Shown piece by piece: positions 11,961-23,655 of a DNA stretch of 64,000 nucleotides. Under the pieces are notes generated by a model. It was not told the DNA's origin, did no database searches, and saw only the letters and a program-made list of their open reading frames with translations. Each line of letters starts with the position of its first letter. Position 1 is the first letter of the stretch. Source of the DNA: Selaginella tamariscina (taxonomy: Eukaryota; Streptophyta; Lycopodiopsida; Selaginellales; Selaginellaceae); NCBI GenBank assembly GCA_003024785.1, contig PUQB01000248.1, forward strand, positions 288,258-352,257, given 5' to 3'. A program made the position numbers and the translations under genes.

Positions 11961-14900
11961 AGAACTGATGGTTTACGAATTATAATAACTAATTATAGTA
12001 TATATTATTTTCTTACTTTATTTATATAATTATAAGTCAATAACGTATTAGTCGCCCCTGAGTACATGTATATTTCTTTATATAGACTATTTACATATGC
12101 TTTTAAATATGGCTTTCCATATTATAATTATATATATTAATTTATTTATATATACGTATAAAAAGGTGTATACACATAATAATAAATGACATCACATTTT
12201 GTCTAATTCAATAGTTTTTATAAAAAAAACTATAATGAATTAAGCAGAGTTACTTTTATTTAAATTGGAACGTAATATACTCTGAAAGTTTTCACACCCG
12301 TATATATATATATATATATCTTTCAAAATTTAAAAGCAACGTGTACCATGTGGGATGGAGATTAAAATGAAACTAAATTATTTAGAGAACTTCATATAAT
12401 ATTTAAAATGTTTAAATATAAATTTTAACTAAGAAATGATATTTAAAATTTATTATTTTATTCATTTAAAGCAGAATAGAATGATATTATATATATATAA
12501 TCTATGGAATGAAACAAAATAAATCTAATTTATAAATAACAAAATGTTAGTAATAATTATAATCTTGTAAATAATTATAATATACATGTTTAAAGAACAA
12601 TGTTTTGAAGTTAAATACTACGACTTCTTAATGTGATATTATATGTGAGCCATAGATAAATAGTAGAAAACAACTGACTTAAACAAACAAAAAAGAAAAA
12701 AACAACAGGTAAACTAACTTAGAAAGAAAAGAATGAAAATATTTGCACTAAGAAAAAAGACTTGTATTCAACTTAGATTAGAAAATTCTTTATTATATAT
12801 AAATAAATTATCCTATATTTGGTGATTTTTAACTTCTAAATGGAATATACATAAAATATGTTTTATAGAATCTTTATAAGACCACAATTTAACTTTACAT
12901 ATATTTAATGTTCTACACAACATTATGAAACTTTTTGATGTGAATTTTAAATAAATTCAAAATGGACATAACTTAGGGTTATTTGCATCAGCCCTTAACT
13001 TAGCATGCAGTTAAAATTAAGGGTGCTCCCTTAAGAAAAAAGTTAAGAGTTTTTTAATTTGTATTAACCTTTAATTTAAATTAAGAAATTGTGTTAATGC
13101 CAGTGGATTCACATAAATACTTACAGTGAAAATATCAAGGACAATGAATTTGAATATTGCCCTTAATATAATATACTTTATATTTATATTAAATTAAAAT
13201 TATTAACTTAATTATTTTTATAATGAATTTAACATATCTACATTTAATTTAACATTATTATGTAATAAATATTTTTAAATAATTTTCAGTTTATAATAAA
13301 TATTATTTTTAATTTGTAATAAAATATTTTTAACTACTTTAAAATATATTTATAATATCCACGATTTAAATAATATGTGCATCCTTAATTTTTATTAACA
13401 TTTAAAGTGATTTTAATTATTATAAAAAATATAAAATATGGTAAGATGCTTATACAATACATATTGGATTTTATACTCATAAAATTATATATATAATAAA
13501 AAAATTCTAAGGGAATTGGGAATTTTGGCATTATGGTTGTGGCATTGGAATCGTAAGACATTGGAATATCACGTATTGAAACATAGTATTTAGCATGTGG
13601 ACTAACCTTAATTGCAGTATTTTGATGTGTTTTATATTAACAAAAAAGATAATGTTTCTGGGTACATTTTATAGATAATAAATTTTTTATATATTTTGAA
13701 TATGTTTAAAGAAGTAAAAACTTTATGAAAAATATTATATATACATATGCATGTGTGTTAACATGTGTGTATATATGTATTTGCATTCCATATTTTTATT
13801 TATTTAATAAAAAACATGCAAAATATATTTCTTCAAGTCTCTCTCTCGATTTTTGTATATACACACATACGCATAGGTACACGCATGCAACATACACATG
13901 CATACACACGACCTTGCAACGACACAATAGAGACCTCACAGAAATTAAGGCAAAAACTAAGACAAAATGCGAATATACTTTTAAAAAATTCATTTGTATT
14001 GTTTTTTTAATTTTAATTATATAATAAAATAAAAATATAAAAATATACAAATATATTTTTCATGTATAAAATACACATTGGGCATGAAAAATATATATTT
14101 TATTTTATTTTAAAGTTATGAATCGTTAATGGTGGTTAAGGACTCCCTCGTCTCTTAAATTTTCTTTATAATTTTGTATTGTTCTTTTGAAATAAGTTAA
14201 GGGATTATTACGAATTCATTATTCTTAACAGTCGAACCCTTCAAAAAATCTTAAGTAAGTCCAATTTAATGCCATTAACAATTAAATCCTTAAAAAGTTA
14301 AATAAGTGAAACTTAACTTAATAGTAAGTACGAATGTATTTTCCTTAGTTAAGCCACTTAAGTACGAATGCATTTTCCTTACTTAAGCCCACTTAAGTTA
14401 AGCTAAGGGCTGGTGCAAAACGACCCTATACCCTCCACTAAAAGGCCACCACACATTGAATGTGCGATAGACATCCTGCATCACAAAGTTCTCATATATA
14501 TATATATATATATATATGAAGTGGCCTTAGTAAATCATGTTATTTGCCTGTTGAATTTATTTAAAATTCATTTAAATTTTTATTATATTCTCATTAACAA
14601 ATTAAATATAAAGGAAATTATTAAGTTAAGCCCTTATTCTGATTATACTTAATTCATAACATGTAAAAAGCTTTACAATTCCTTTTAAACTTAAGAGGTG
14701 ATCATTTCCGGAGTGATGATATTCTATTTAAAATACCTTTTCATAAACACATTATTATTATAACTAATAAATACTTATGGGGAGTGAACATTAAATAAAA
14801 ACATTATTATTATTATTATCAACTAATAAATATTCGTTGATTATTGACTTTCTTCCTTATCAAACTTTGGGTTTGACATTTCCTTGAGCGCAGTTTGCCG

Positions 14901-15174
14901 AGCGCATGGATTTCTGTCATACTAGAATATTCCATTCCGTATAGAATATTGATTTTTGTATAAAGAATATTCTGGTGCGGTGGGCAGGCAATCATGGCGG
15001 CACGGTAACGGTGTCAAGTTTCACAAATTTGGGGGATTAATCTGACATATATATTTATATTTTTATATTTATATTTATGTTTTTAAAAAAAAAAATTATA
15101 TTTATAACTATAATTATATTTTATATAAATACCGCATCAAACTAAATAAAAATTACAATATAAACATAACTCAA
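11961..15174. other. AT-rich intergenic region
   Basis: No gene recognised. It includes a ~250-bp stretch (12385-12640) that recurs, inverted, at about 47430-47645 beyond the second Spb1 copy, which shows that the duplication extends past the gene. (TA)n tracts lie at 12300-12320 and 14494-14517. Small open frames at 13.7-14.0 kb are AT/GT-repeat artefacts. Confidence 0.6.
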
Positions 15175-18100
15175 TCATAAAGATTCGTTTCCACCATCTA
15201 GTGCCTCGTCGTTAATGAATGCATTGTTACGATGTCGTGAACGTTTCTCCAAAATCTGTCTGTCGTAAACTTCGAACTCTTCAACCATTTTCTTTGCCAT
15301 CTGATTAGCATAGTCTAGCAGGACAATACTGAAAACATGTTAAAGTTTAAAACCAAAGAAATGACAAACAAATCTCACTCATCATCTGATGACTCGTCTA
15401 ATCTCTCTTCTGCTGACTCATCTGATGACTCGTCATTGTGCTCCACGGACTTCTTTGTAACAACATCCTCATCGTTTCGAGAAGGCGGATCCTGGTCTCA
15501 TCGTTGTCGCTAGCCAAAAACAAATCCTATGCTTCTGTTTCCATGGCCCTCTTCCACTCATCAAAAGGAAACGACTTGATCATCCCCACCACCTTTAGCT
15601 GCTGTAACACCTGGAATGACCTTCCTAAAGACATCTCTAGCTTTAAAACTAGATCCTTGTTGATGTCGATTCCATAACCATGTCTCCCTATGTGAAAAGC
15701 TGCAAGAATACTAGCTTCGGTTCCCATTGTTAGATCCACGACAATTCCACCAGGCTTTGTGAGCTTCTCCACTAGCATCGCAAACAACTTGGGAGATTTC
15801 AGACCAATTGAAATCCTGAAAGTTGCAATGTTAGAAAATGAGAAATAACAAACAACATTGTACCTTTTGGCTCATCAAGAAGAAGAGTGTAGCGAGTGTC
15901 CAGGATCTCCTTGTTCTTCGCAACCTTAGAGTAGGGGGAACCAAAAAACACATGGCAATGATGCTTTCCTAAAAAACAAACATTAGAAAATGACATTCTC
16001 AAAAGAAGAATTACCTTTCTAGAGAAACGGTATCCTCAGAACCTTGTCATGTGCACATAACTCATCTGCAAAAACTTTAGCTTGCAAGTTTCTGTAGTGT
16101 TCTTCAAAGCTGGAACATCATCCGGTTGCACAAACACCACCATGTGGCCAGCTTTGTCTAGTATCCCGAAAGCAAGGTTCACCAAGTTCTTCAGCAAAGC
16201 ATCCGAGAACTTTGTGTATTGATCCACCATCCAGCAACGCATCCGGTAGGCGGGTCGATGACAATGAGATCAATAGCTCCCTAGATGCATTTCGGTGGAG
16301 GCTTCACACCAAACACATGAATAGTCCAACTTGACTTGTGACTCACGTCCAATCCTCAAGCTCCTTCAGTCCCGATGGAAAAGGCCTTCCGGCTTTGAAT
16401 ACTGGACTACAAGGTTCTCTAAATCTACATGAATGATTTCCAGCTTTCGTTTCTCTTCTCAGGCATCACCATCCTCAACATATCATCTTTTTCCAATCAA
16501 GCCGAGATGAAGGATGGGGCTAAAAGAAGAAGCTTGTCCCTTGCTGACCTTGCTTGCCGATCTGACATACCTGATATCCATCTTTATATGGAGCTTCCAC
16601 ATTGTCATTCTTCCATAATAGCTCTCGCCGATCATCCTTGTGTATCTTATAGCTGGCCATCTCCCATTTGGGACAGTCACCAGGAAGGAAATCTAGCTAG
16701 AAAGGATAGTGTTCCACTTCGTAATCACTGATATCGCGTAACAATCGGCTCCACATGCTAGAATCCCGGCAACATCCATTCACTCTTCGAAATCTTTAGG
16801 GAGTGCATCGTTTTTCCATTTAAAAAACCTGCAAAAATAGATAAAAATTTATAAAGAAACAAAAAAAAAAAGACTTACATGAATGCCATTCTTTTTGCAG
16901 ACTTTTCCAGCTCAAATAGTCGAGAAGGTGGAATTGTCGCACCGAACTCCTTGTTCTCGAGCATGCTCTGGTACATATCCAACTTGATTTCATTGTGCAT
17001 CTTCATATACCAGGCCATAAACTCGTCAACGTAACTGCTTGCATGCTTGATCACAAACTCTTTAGCTGCCTCCCGACCTGGCACGATAAATGAGTAAAAA
17101 TGAAAAATATAAATACTAAATTACCTGAACCAGTAAGTAAAGATGTGCAAAAACTTGATGAAGTCCTTATCAGGCCAGCCGGTGACACCTTCCTTCTTGT
17201 CTTTCTTTGTCATGTTCACTAGCTTTTCAAGAACGCCATGTTCTTGAATGTGCACAAGCTTCTCAAGGATATCAACCTTGACGTTGGAAGGAAGCTGGGA
17301 CTTCGCGAGCATTTGAAGCTTCTCCAGAGTTATTTGCTTCATCGATGGTTTGATAGTGATATCTATGATCGCCTTAAACCAATCTTCATCGACCACCAGA
17401 TCAGCAATGGTGAGGAATTTGTTCATCCGAACGGTGAATGTCTTTAAACGTTGGAGAGGATCTGAGATTCTGTCTGGTTTGGTTTCCTGTTTGCAAGTTT
17501 TGTAGCGATTTGTCACTTCAGTTGATTCTGCAAAAGAAACCAAAAATCAAAAAACAATCAAAAGAAGAAGAAAAGATTATCTCCCAAAAAATCTTCACCA
17601 ATGTCGTCTTTGGATACTCGTACCAAACGTCTTCTTTTCTGTTCGATCTCCACATTTCCACAACTTTTTATCTTCCTCCGGCATCCCACAAGAACATGAT
17701 CGGTAAAAAGATTTGCAGACTTCACACAACAATTCCGTAAGAACTGCAAGGTGTGAATGATCGTTGTAGGAACCACATGAGCAGTTGCTCTGCAAAACAA
17801 AAACAACATTTGTTTAGTATTTAAATAATGAAAAACAAGTCACTTACTCATTCAACCGATTGCAAGCAGCGATCAGTCTCTTCTACTCCTGCGTTGTGGA
17901 TGCTATGAGTGTTGCACGTACACGCAAAGTCCATTTCAAGCCTGGCTCTTCAGCAAGTAGAGTGTTCAAAGCAACCTGACGATGATTCCCATCCCACACC
18001 AGAAACTTTGCATCTTTCAGAAATCGATACCACGCAGAAAATGCTGGCTTATGCAAATCCGCTTCAAACTCTCTATCGACCTGTGCTTCTGACTCATTCC

Positions 18101-18766
18101 AGCTTCGGTGTTCGTTTGCACTCAATTGTGGTTCGAAAGATAAAGTGAACACCGACGTCTCTTGGTAAATCCTTCAACTCTAATCCATCCAACAAGGTCT
18201 TTCACGCCGTCCTTAGTGACATTCCTCAAACGTTGGTGTGGGAGCAACCTGTGAACCGGGATATGCGGAGGCTCGCCAAGCTCAATTGGAACATAGTGGT
18301 CTCGTCCTTGTAGCGATGTGTCAATATCCGTGTCATTCGAATAACAAGATCCCGAAGAAGCTTGGATGGAGCCTCAAGTGTCAGCCATTCCGGAATGCAT
18401 ATGATTGGGCAACATCCTCAGGAGCATCTAGTTTCCTCTTTTTGTTGAACGCTCTATTACCAAGATCAATGTCCGACACTTCCTCTACATTACCATGTTC
18501 TACAGAGCTTCTTACAATCTCCCTATCTCTAGGCATTCATTCACTCACCACAGCATGTTCATCAATGATTTTGCGAACTATCCACAGATTTAGTGTTCGT
18601 CGGCATCATCTCTTCGCGCTGCAGTTGTTGCTTGGCACCTCCTCGGCCTCCTTTTCTTGCCACGAGGTTTTGGAGCCATATTTGCAAGAACTTCTTGGAT
18701 GATATGTTCCTGAATTGTCAAAGTCTTGTATTTATCTTGCAGTCTCTTACTTTGTCTTTGCCCCAT
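15175..18766 (-). pseudogene. ParB-like domain fused to amino-type (N6A/N4C) DNA methyltransferase, multi-exon, frame-broken
   Basis: The start at 18766 opens a basic, nuclear-localisation-like N terminus (MGQRQSKRLQDKYKTL; PKPRGKKRRPRR). Around 18320-17960 is a ParB/sulfiredoxin-like unit: I-P-V-H-R-L-L-P-H-Q-R-L-R, then a V-K-D-L-V-G-W-I helix, then FLVWDGNHRQVAL, which matches the ParB pattern 'DG-x-x-R'. The middle (17543-16875) is helical and unrecognised. At 16280-16036 comes IDLIVIDPP(Y), catalytic motif IV. At 15787-15660 lies S-P-K-L-F then KPGGIVVDLTMGT and GRHGYGID, the AdoMet motif I. Motif IV before motif I is the beta-group order of DNA aminomethyltransferases. A Ser/Glu/Asp-rich segment and a last exon ending at TGA 15175 follow. 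Introns have GT-AG ends. Five or more single-base shifts (one inside DPPY) and several in-frame TAGs interrupt it. The class is clear; activity in this copy is doubtful. Confidence 0.75.
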
Positions 18767-18779
18767 TCTACAATTACAA

Positions 18780-19560
18780 CAACTAATAAGAGTGTGTGTG
18801 TGAGTTATTCTAATTTATGGACACACATTTACTATATATGTATGCCTATCAATATATATGGACACCACACATACACATATTTGTGCATGTGTAATGTTGT
18901 TTGTGTGTGTGCTCACTGTATAATGTTACTTGTGTGTGTATATGTGTAATGTTGCTTGTGTGTGTGTGTGCAATGTTGTTTGTGTTTTGTGATGTGTCTG
19001 TGTGAGAGAGTGAGATTCCGAATATGGGTATATTCATATCTCTTCACATGTATGTATATCAGACGAAAAAGCGTCATCTCATATATACAAGTCTTAAATT
19101 CATATACTTATACATTACATTAGTAAGTATAATATAAAGACTTGTTATATAAAGAATACTAAGACTATATATATATATATATATATATAAACAAGTCTTT
19201 TTAAGTATGTATTTATATATATAAATAGACACAACACACACACATGTATACAAGTCTAATGCTGTATATATAATATCATAATGTGGTACGTGTGTGTAAA
19301 ATGTTGCTTTGTGTGTATGTGTAATGTTGCTTGTGTGTGCATGTGTATAATGTTGCTTGTGTGTGTATGTGTATGATGTTGCTTGTGTGTGTATGTAAGA
19401 TGTTGCTTGTGTGTGTATGTGTAATGTTGCTTGTGTGTGTATAAAATGTTATTTGTGTGTGTGTGTGTGTGTGCGAAATCGGCAAGAACTCATGCCGCCG
19501 GAGAGTGGGAATGTGTGTGTGTGTGTGTGTGTGTGCGTTCGTGAATAGAGAGAAATCCTA
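18780..19560. repeat. (GT)n microsatellites and ~22-bp minisatellite upstream of the methyltransferase gene
   Basis: Variants of gtgtgtatgtgtaatgttgctt repeat about seven times at 19280-19460 and again, more loosely, at 18885-18990. Pure (GT)n tracts lie at 19450-19470 and 19511-19534, and (TA)n at 19168-19190. Minus-strand His/Thr-rich open frames here are simple-sequence artefacts. Confidence 0.8.
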
Positions 19561-20450
19561 CTGAATTCGCACATATATGCACAGAAATTGTTGTTGAATT
19601 TACACACACATACATAAGATTTTACCTGCAGCTATGTTGTCATGACGCTCACATTAGCCTCATGTTGCCACAAATGAAGAACAAGAGCGGCTGCGAAAGA
19701 AGACCTCTCGACAATGGAGAATGGAGAAGAAGAGTGGGGCATTCCTAAACCTTTACCCTAAAACCTAACCCTTAACCCTTTGACCCTTAACCATAAAACT
19801 ATGTTTAATCAAACCATGCAACAGTATATACAATACTTGCGATAAATAACATACTATAAAAAAGGATACAAATACAAACACATATTTAAGTAATGATTTG
19901 TATGTTAAAAAAATATATTATAATATTAAACAATATTCGTGTAAAACTATATTTATAATGTTTACAATAGTACATATTTATATAAAATATTGGTTTAAAT
20001 GGCTATATAATTATAGTAATAAAGTAACAAAATATAAACAAGTCATAAATATGTTAGATGAAGATTAGACACACATTTATTTAAAAGACAATAAAGATTG
20101 CTCTATCTCTACGTGAAGTGTTATCCTATATTAGCATCTAAGATTTATACGTTCCTCAAATTAAATATCCGCCCAAGTTGAGTCATGATTGTGAATTCTT
20201 GGAACGGTAATATCCGATATTTACCAAAAGATGATTAGGTAATGCTGTTATTTTTTTGTCACGTTTGTGATAACTATTTGCACAATGGCTATGATTGTTT
20301 ACGGCAATTTGGATCACGATGTTCATGTGATAGATGGTGTTGGAATCGTTCTTATTAATCAGATCAGAAACTTCTTTGGCATTTTTGATTGACAAAGTGT
20401 TCACCTTTTTAAACTTATCCATGGGTAATCTACTTTAGAGATCGAAATAA
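19561..20450. other. Intergenic DNA with degenerate telomere-like AACCCT block
   Basis: 19740-19795 holds degenerate CCTAAACC/AACCCTTAACCC repeats. The rest is AT-rich with no recognisable gene. Confidence 0.5.
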
Positions 20451-21160
20451 ATGAGGACCAAGATGCTGGGAGGAAGGATACCGGGATATGTTTTTTTACC
20501 GAATGGAGAACCATTGTTTAAGCTTGTCGTTGCTTCTGACTCTGAATACTCAACGTTGAAGGACCTTTTCACTTCTAATAGCTGCAAAAAGGGAAGAATT
20601 CTTATCGAGGGTTCCATGATCATTCATACAAATGAATTGCCTGTTGCGTATGGTGGGGATGTCATTTTTGAGCTCCCTCCTTCCGAGTACAAATACAAAG
20701 GAATGAATCAGAAAGAGGATGGACATACCTGGACAACAGGAACGACCAACAACTGGAATTTCCAAGCAAGGGTGTCTAGGAGCAAATGTTTGTGAGCCTT
20801 TGCTGTATCAACCCGAACTGCGCTGCTTCTAAGGCAGGATTTCCAAACTGCACTAAATGGAAAGGATGTATTGTTTCCCTACCTACAACATTATAAAATA
20901 TAATATATTTAATATTCATCATCGACAAACTGGTAAAAGGATTGACATGTTTTTTCTGTAAAGAAAATCCATTGTGCCTTGAAGTTTGTCATGCTGTGGC
21001 GTTCTGTGGTTTCCAGACGACATAACCAAGACTAGATTGTTTATTCACCAGGGAAAACATTCACATCCAGTGGGTTATGGTGTTTCTGCATTGAGCAAAG
21101 AAGAAATGATGCAAGTTGTAACTAAAATGGGCATGGCTATAGTCCCATTTCCTAATAATT
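20451..21160 (+). pseudogene. Cys/His-rich protein fragment, possibly transposon-derived
   Basis: An open frame of 114 codons (20451-20795) is followed in shifted frames by a cysteine-rich segment: C-L-G-A-N-V-C, then C-C-I-N-P-N-C, F-P-N-C-T-K-W and C-K-E-N-P-L-C-L-E-V-C-H. It ends near 21080 with TKTRLFIHQGKHSHPVGYG. The spacing of Cys pairs and the terminal G-K-H-S-H-P resemble zinc-binding modules in front of some transposase domains, but I cannot name the family. At least two single-base shifts and one AT-rich insertion or intron (20890-20960) interrupt it. The first 114 residues match nothing I know. Confidence 0.4.
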
Positions 21161-21614
21161 AGCAATTTTTAGCTATTTAATTAGCATTTTCTAATATTTA
21201 AAGGAATATTCTTTAGAATATATGTTTGAAAAGAGAATATTCTTTAGAATATTCTATTTTGTATTCTACCCTTTAATAAATTATAGCATTCATTAAACAA
21301 AAATTAATAACATTATAAAAGTAGAAGGTATTAAATTATATAATATATTGCCTAATATAACAATTAAGGAAGAGCATAAGAGGTACATTATATAAATATT
21401 GATGTTGTTATAAAATATTAATATTTAAATATAACATTATTAATTAAAATTTGTAGTAGTAATAATATATATATAAAATCCTATAATAATATAGTCAATC
21501 TTCCCATATCATTTTTTAAATTTATATAGTTAAGTATACAATTTGGTACTATTATTAAGAGTTTATAATAATTATGAATATTAAATATATGATATTTATA
21601 ATTTTGTAATTGCT
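21161..21614. other. AT-rich intergenic DNA
   Basis: Very AT-rich; no gene or clear repeat seen. It should include the 3' end of the minus-strand transposase copy. Confidence 0.5.
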
Positions 21615-23636
21615 TTAAGCTTCAGAAAACATACATTCCCTTGCAGTTTTGTTAATCGTGACTTTATCAACGCTTCTTGACATCCACCCATATCGAATGG
21701 ATTTAACATTTATAAAACATGCTGGGTCTTTTTGATTGGGAGACCATGTTTTCTCTAGGCATCCATTATATCTTTCGCTCTCCTTCTCGTGTCACCTTTT
21801 TGTGGTTTGAACCATGCAACCTTAACAATACTATTTTTTGTGATTACTTCAGGTGTGTCGATAATTTGACCCATCCAAATAGGCTGATTATATGACGCAT
21901 CTGGAGTAATGAGAACCATCATTAGTTTTTGAAGATCCTGGCAACAATCAAAGTATGCTTTAGGTTTTGGTTCCTTTGTCCAACAAAGTGTGGGGTTTGC
22001 ACTTCCACATCACTACTGGCTTCTATGTCGTCTATGCTCAGTGATGTCATTTCAATCTCCTCTCGCCACCTTGTTTTAGGCCAGAAGGGTGTTGCAATTC
22101 TGTACTTGTGACAGTAGGCCCTTCCAACTCTCGAACAACAGTCTCCCAATAGTCGACCACATGCTTATATAGTTTTGAGTAACCAGTTGCCTTATCAGAA
22201 TTCTTTGGCATCGATTTTTGAACCCATGCCACATATTTTTTGATGCCATCAATAATAACCTCTTGTTCCTTGAGCTGGGCACTCAATGGAATAGGGTCTA
22301 GTTGTCCTTCTGGGAGAAGTGGCTTTCCATCCTCTCCACTTTTGAAGAGCATTAACCCCTCTTTCGGTAACCACTCCTGCTCTGATGGCCGTAACTTGTA
22401 CTGCATAATAGGTATACCATCTCGTATGGAGAAAAAAGAATTGTAGCGGCACAAGGTGACTAACTAAAGAATCACTCCCTTCTTTTATATACTCCTTGAG
22501 AAATTTTTTGAAGTCTGGCACCTCAATCACAAGCAAAGCACAACTTTTTTTGGAGATGCAATTTTCAAAAAGATTCATCATATGCGGTAAGGTAAGTGCA
22601 CTTGTCCTTTTTGTAGAGTTGGAGACCTTGCTGAAGAACGCATCAATATCTTCATGAGTGTGACCAACCATAAGGAAACTGAGCGTGATTGTTTCAAACA
22701 CACCTTTGGCAACAAGCATTGACAAGTATGCTAACACATATCTAGAAAATAAAAGTAAGTATGAGCTTGAGAAACCCTTAAGTAAAATGATTTACCTATT
22801 TTTGTTCTCGCCTGCACAATTATCCATCTGTAAAGCAAATGACGAGGAAGCTTATTTGATGTTGAGGACACATGTACACTATTTGAGCTAGATCCCTCCA
22901 CTGAACCAGAACTCTCAACAGGGCCATCTATTTTCTGTGCAGGCTGTTGACAATGCCTCTCATATTCCCCAAGTAGCCTCAAGTGTAGACGTGTTCATGA
23001 GAGCATTATGTAAAGGTTGAAGGTGTTGTTTCTTCTTTGAGATCACTGATAAGACTTGTCTGTGAGTGGGCTTCAAGGTTTCTAAAACACATGGCTAACG
23101 ACCCAATAGTGAAATTGGAGTCGCTAGACCAATGTGGAAGTGAAAAGTGTCCATATGACTCACAACCGTGTCCATGTGTTAGCACACCTGTCAATGAAAT
23201 CGGAAGTTTCATGACATTTCCAAGGCACTTTGGTGTTGCAAAGAGTTTGGAATGCTGGTCTTTGAATGATCCATCTTGTCATGGATCAAGCACAGGTACT
23301 CTGATGGGCGTGACACAGAAAGCATGCGTGTGCATAGTACTGAGACCGGCAAGTTTGTTGTGCAATCATGTGGGCCTCCATCTTCTTTTGAATGGCAGTG
23401 ATCTCCACCAAGGTTTTTGCACAAGCCTCTGCAGCCTTCAATGATGTACAAGTGTCACACTTGGAAAAGCTAGAGTGTTTTGCAATCTCCACATCCTTAA
23501 AATGAGTATTCCATATGTTGTTGAAGGTACCAGTGCAGATTGTTTGGAGCCCCATCAAACTAAGGCACTTGTTCACATTTCACACAGCTTCAATTGAGTG
23601 TAGATTGAAGGCAAAACCTTGAGATTTTCACACCCC
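21615..23636 (-). pseudogene. DUF7869-type transposase, left copy, 5'-truncated
   Basis: This is a second copy of the gene at 30353-32550, in the opposite orientation. It begins abruptly at 23636, at the place matching 30816 of the right copy, and abuts the palindrome array. It keeps the RNase-H-like core: the counterpart of Q-M-D-N-C-A-G-E-N-K-N near 22830-22800, then FLMVGHTHEDIDAFFSKVS at ~22700-22630. It also has a C-terminal module that the right copy lacks (W-M-G-Q-I-I-D-T near 21870, then G-W-M-S-R-S-V-D-K-V to TAA 21615). A one-base shift near 23320 breaks it, but near 22950 it keeps the frame that the right copy has lost. Such proteins are thought to be DDE/RNase-H-fold transposases. 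Confidence 0.75.
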
Positions 23637-23655
23637 TTCAGTGACTCCAGAAAGG

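Noticed and set aside
13725-14050. Overlapping frames of ~80-100 codons near 13.8 kb
   Set aside because: Low-complexity AT/GT sequence, no domain pattern, no splice context.
15175-18766. Reassigned genetic code with TAG (and TAA) as glutamine
   Set aside because: GH31 has no in-frame TAG/TAA in 858 codons and uses CAA/CAG for Gln; the broken genes also contain frameshifts, so decay explains the TAGs better.
18849-19485. His-Thr repeat proteins on the minus strand
   Set aside because: Translations of (GT)n and the 22-bp minisatellite.
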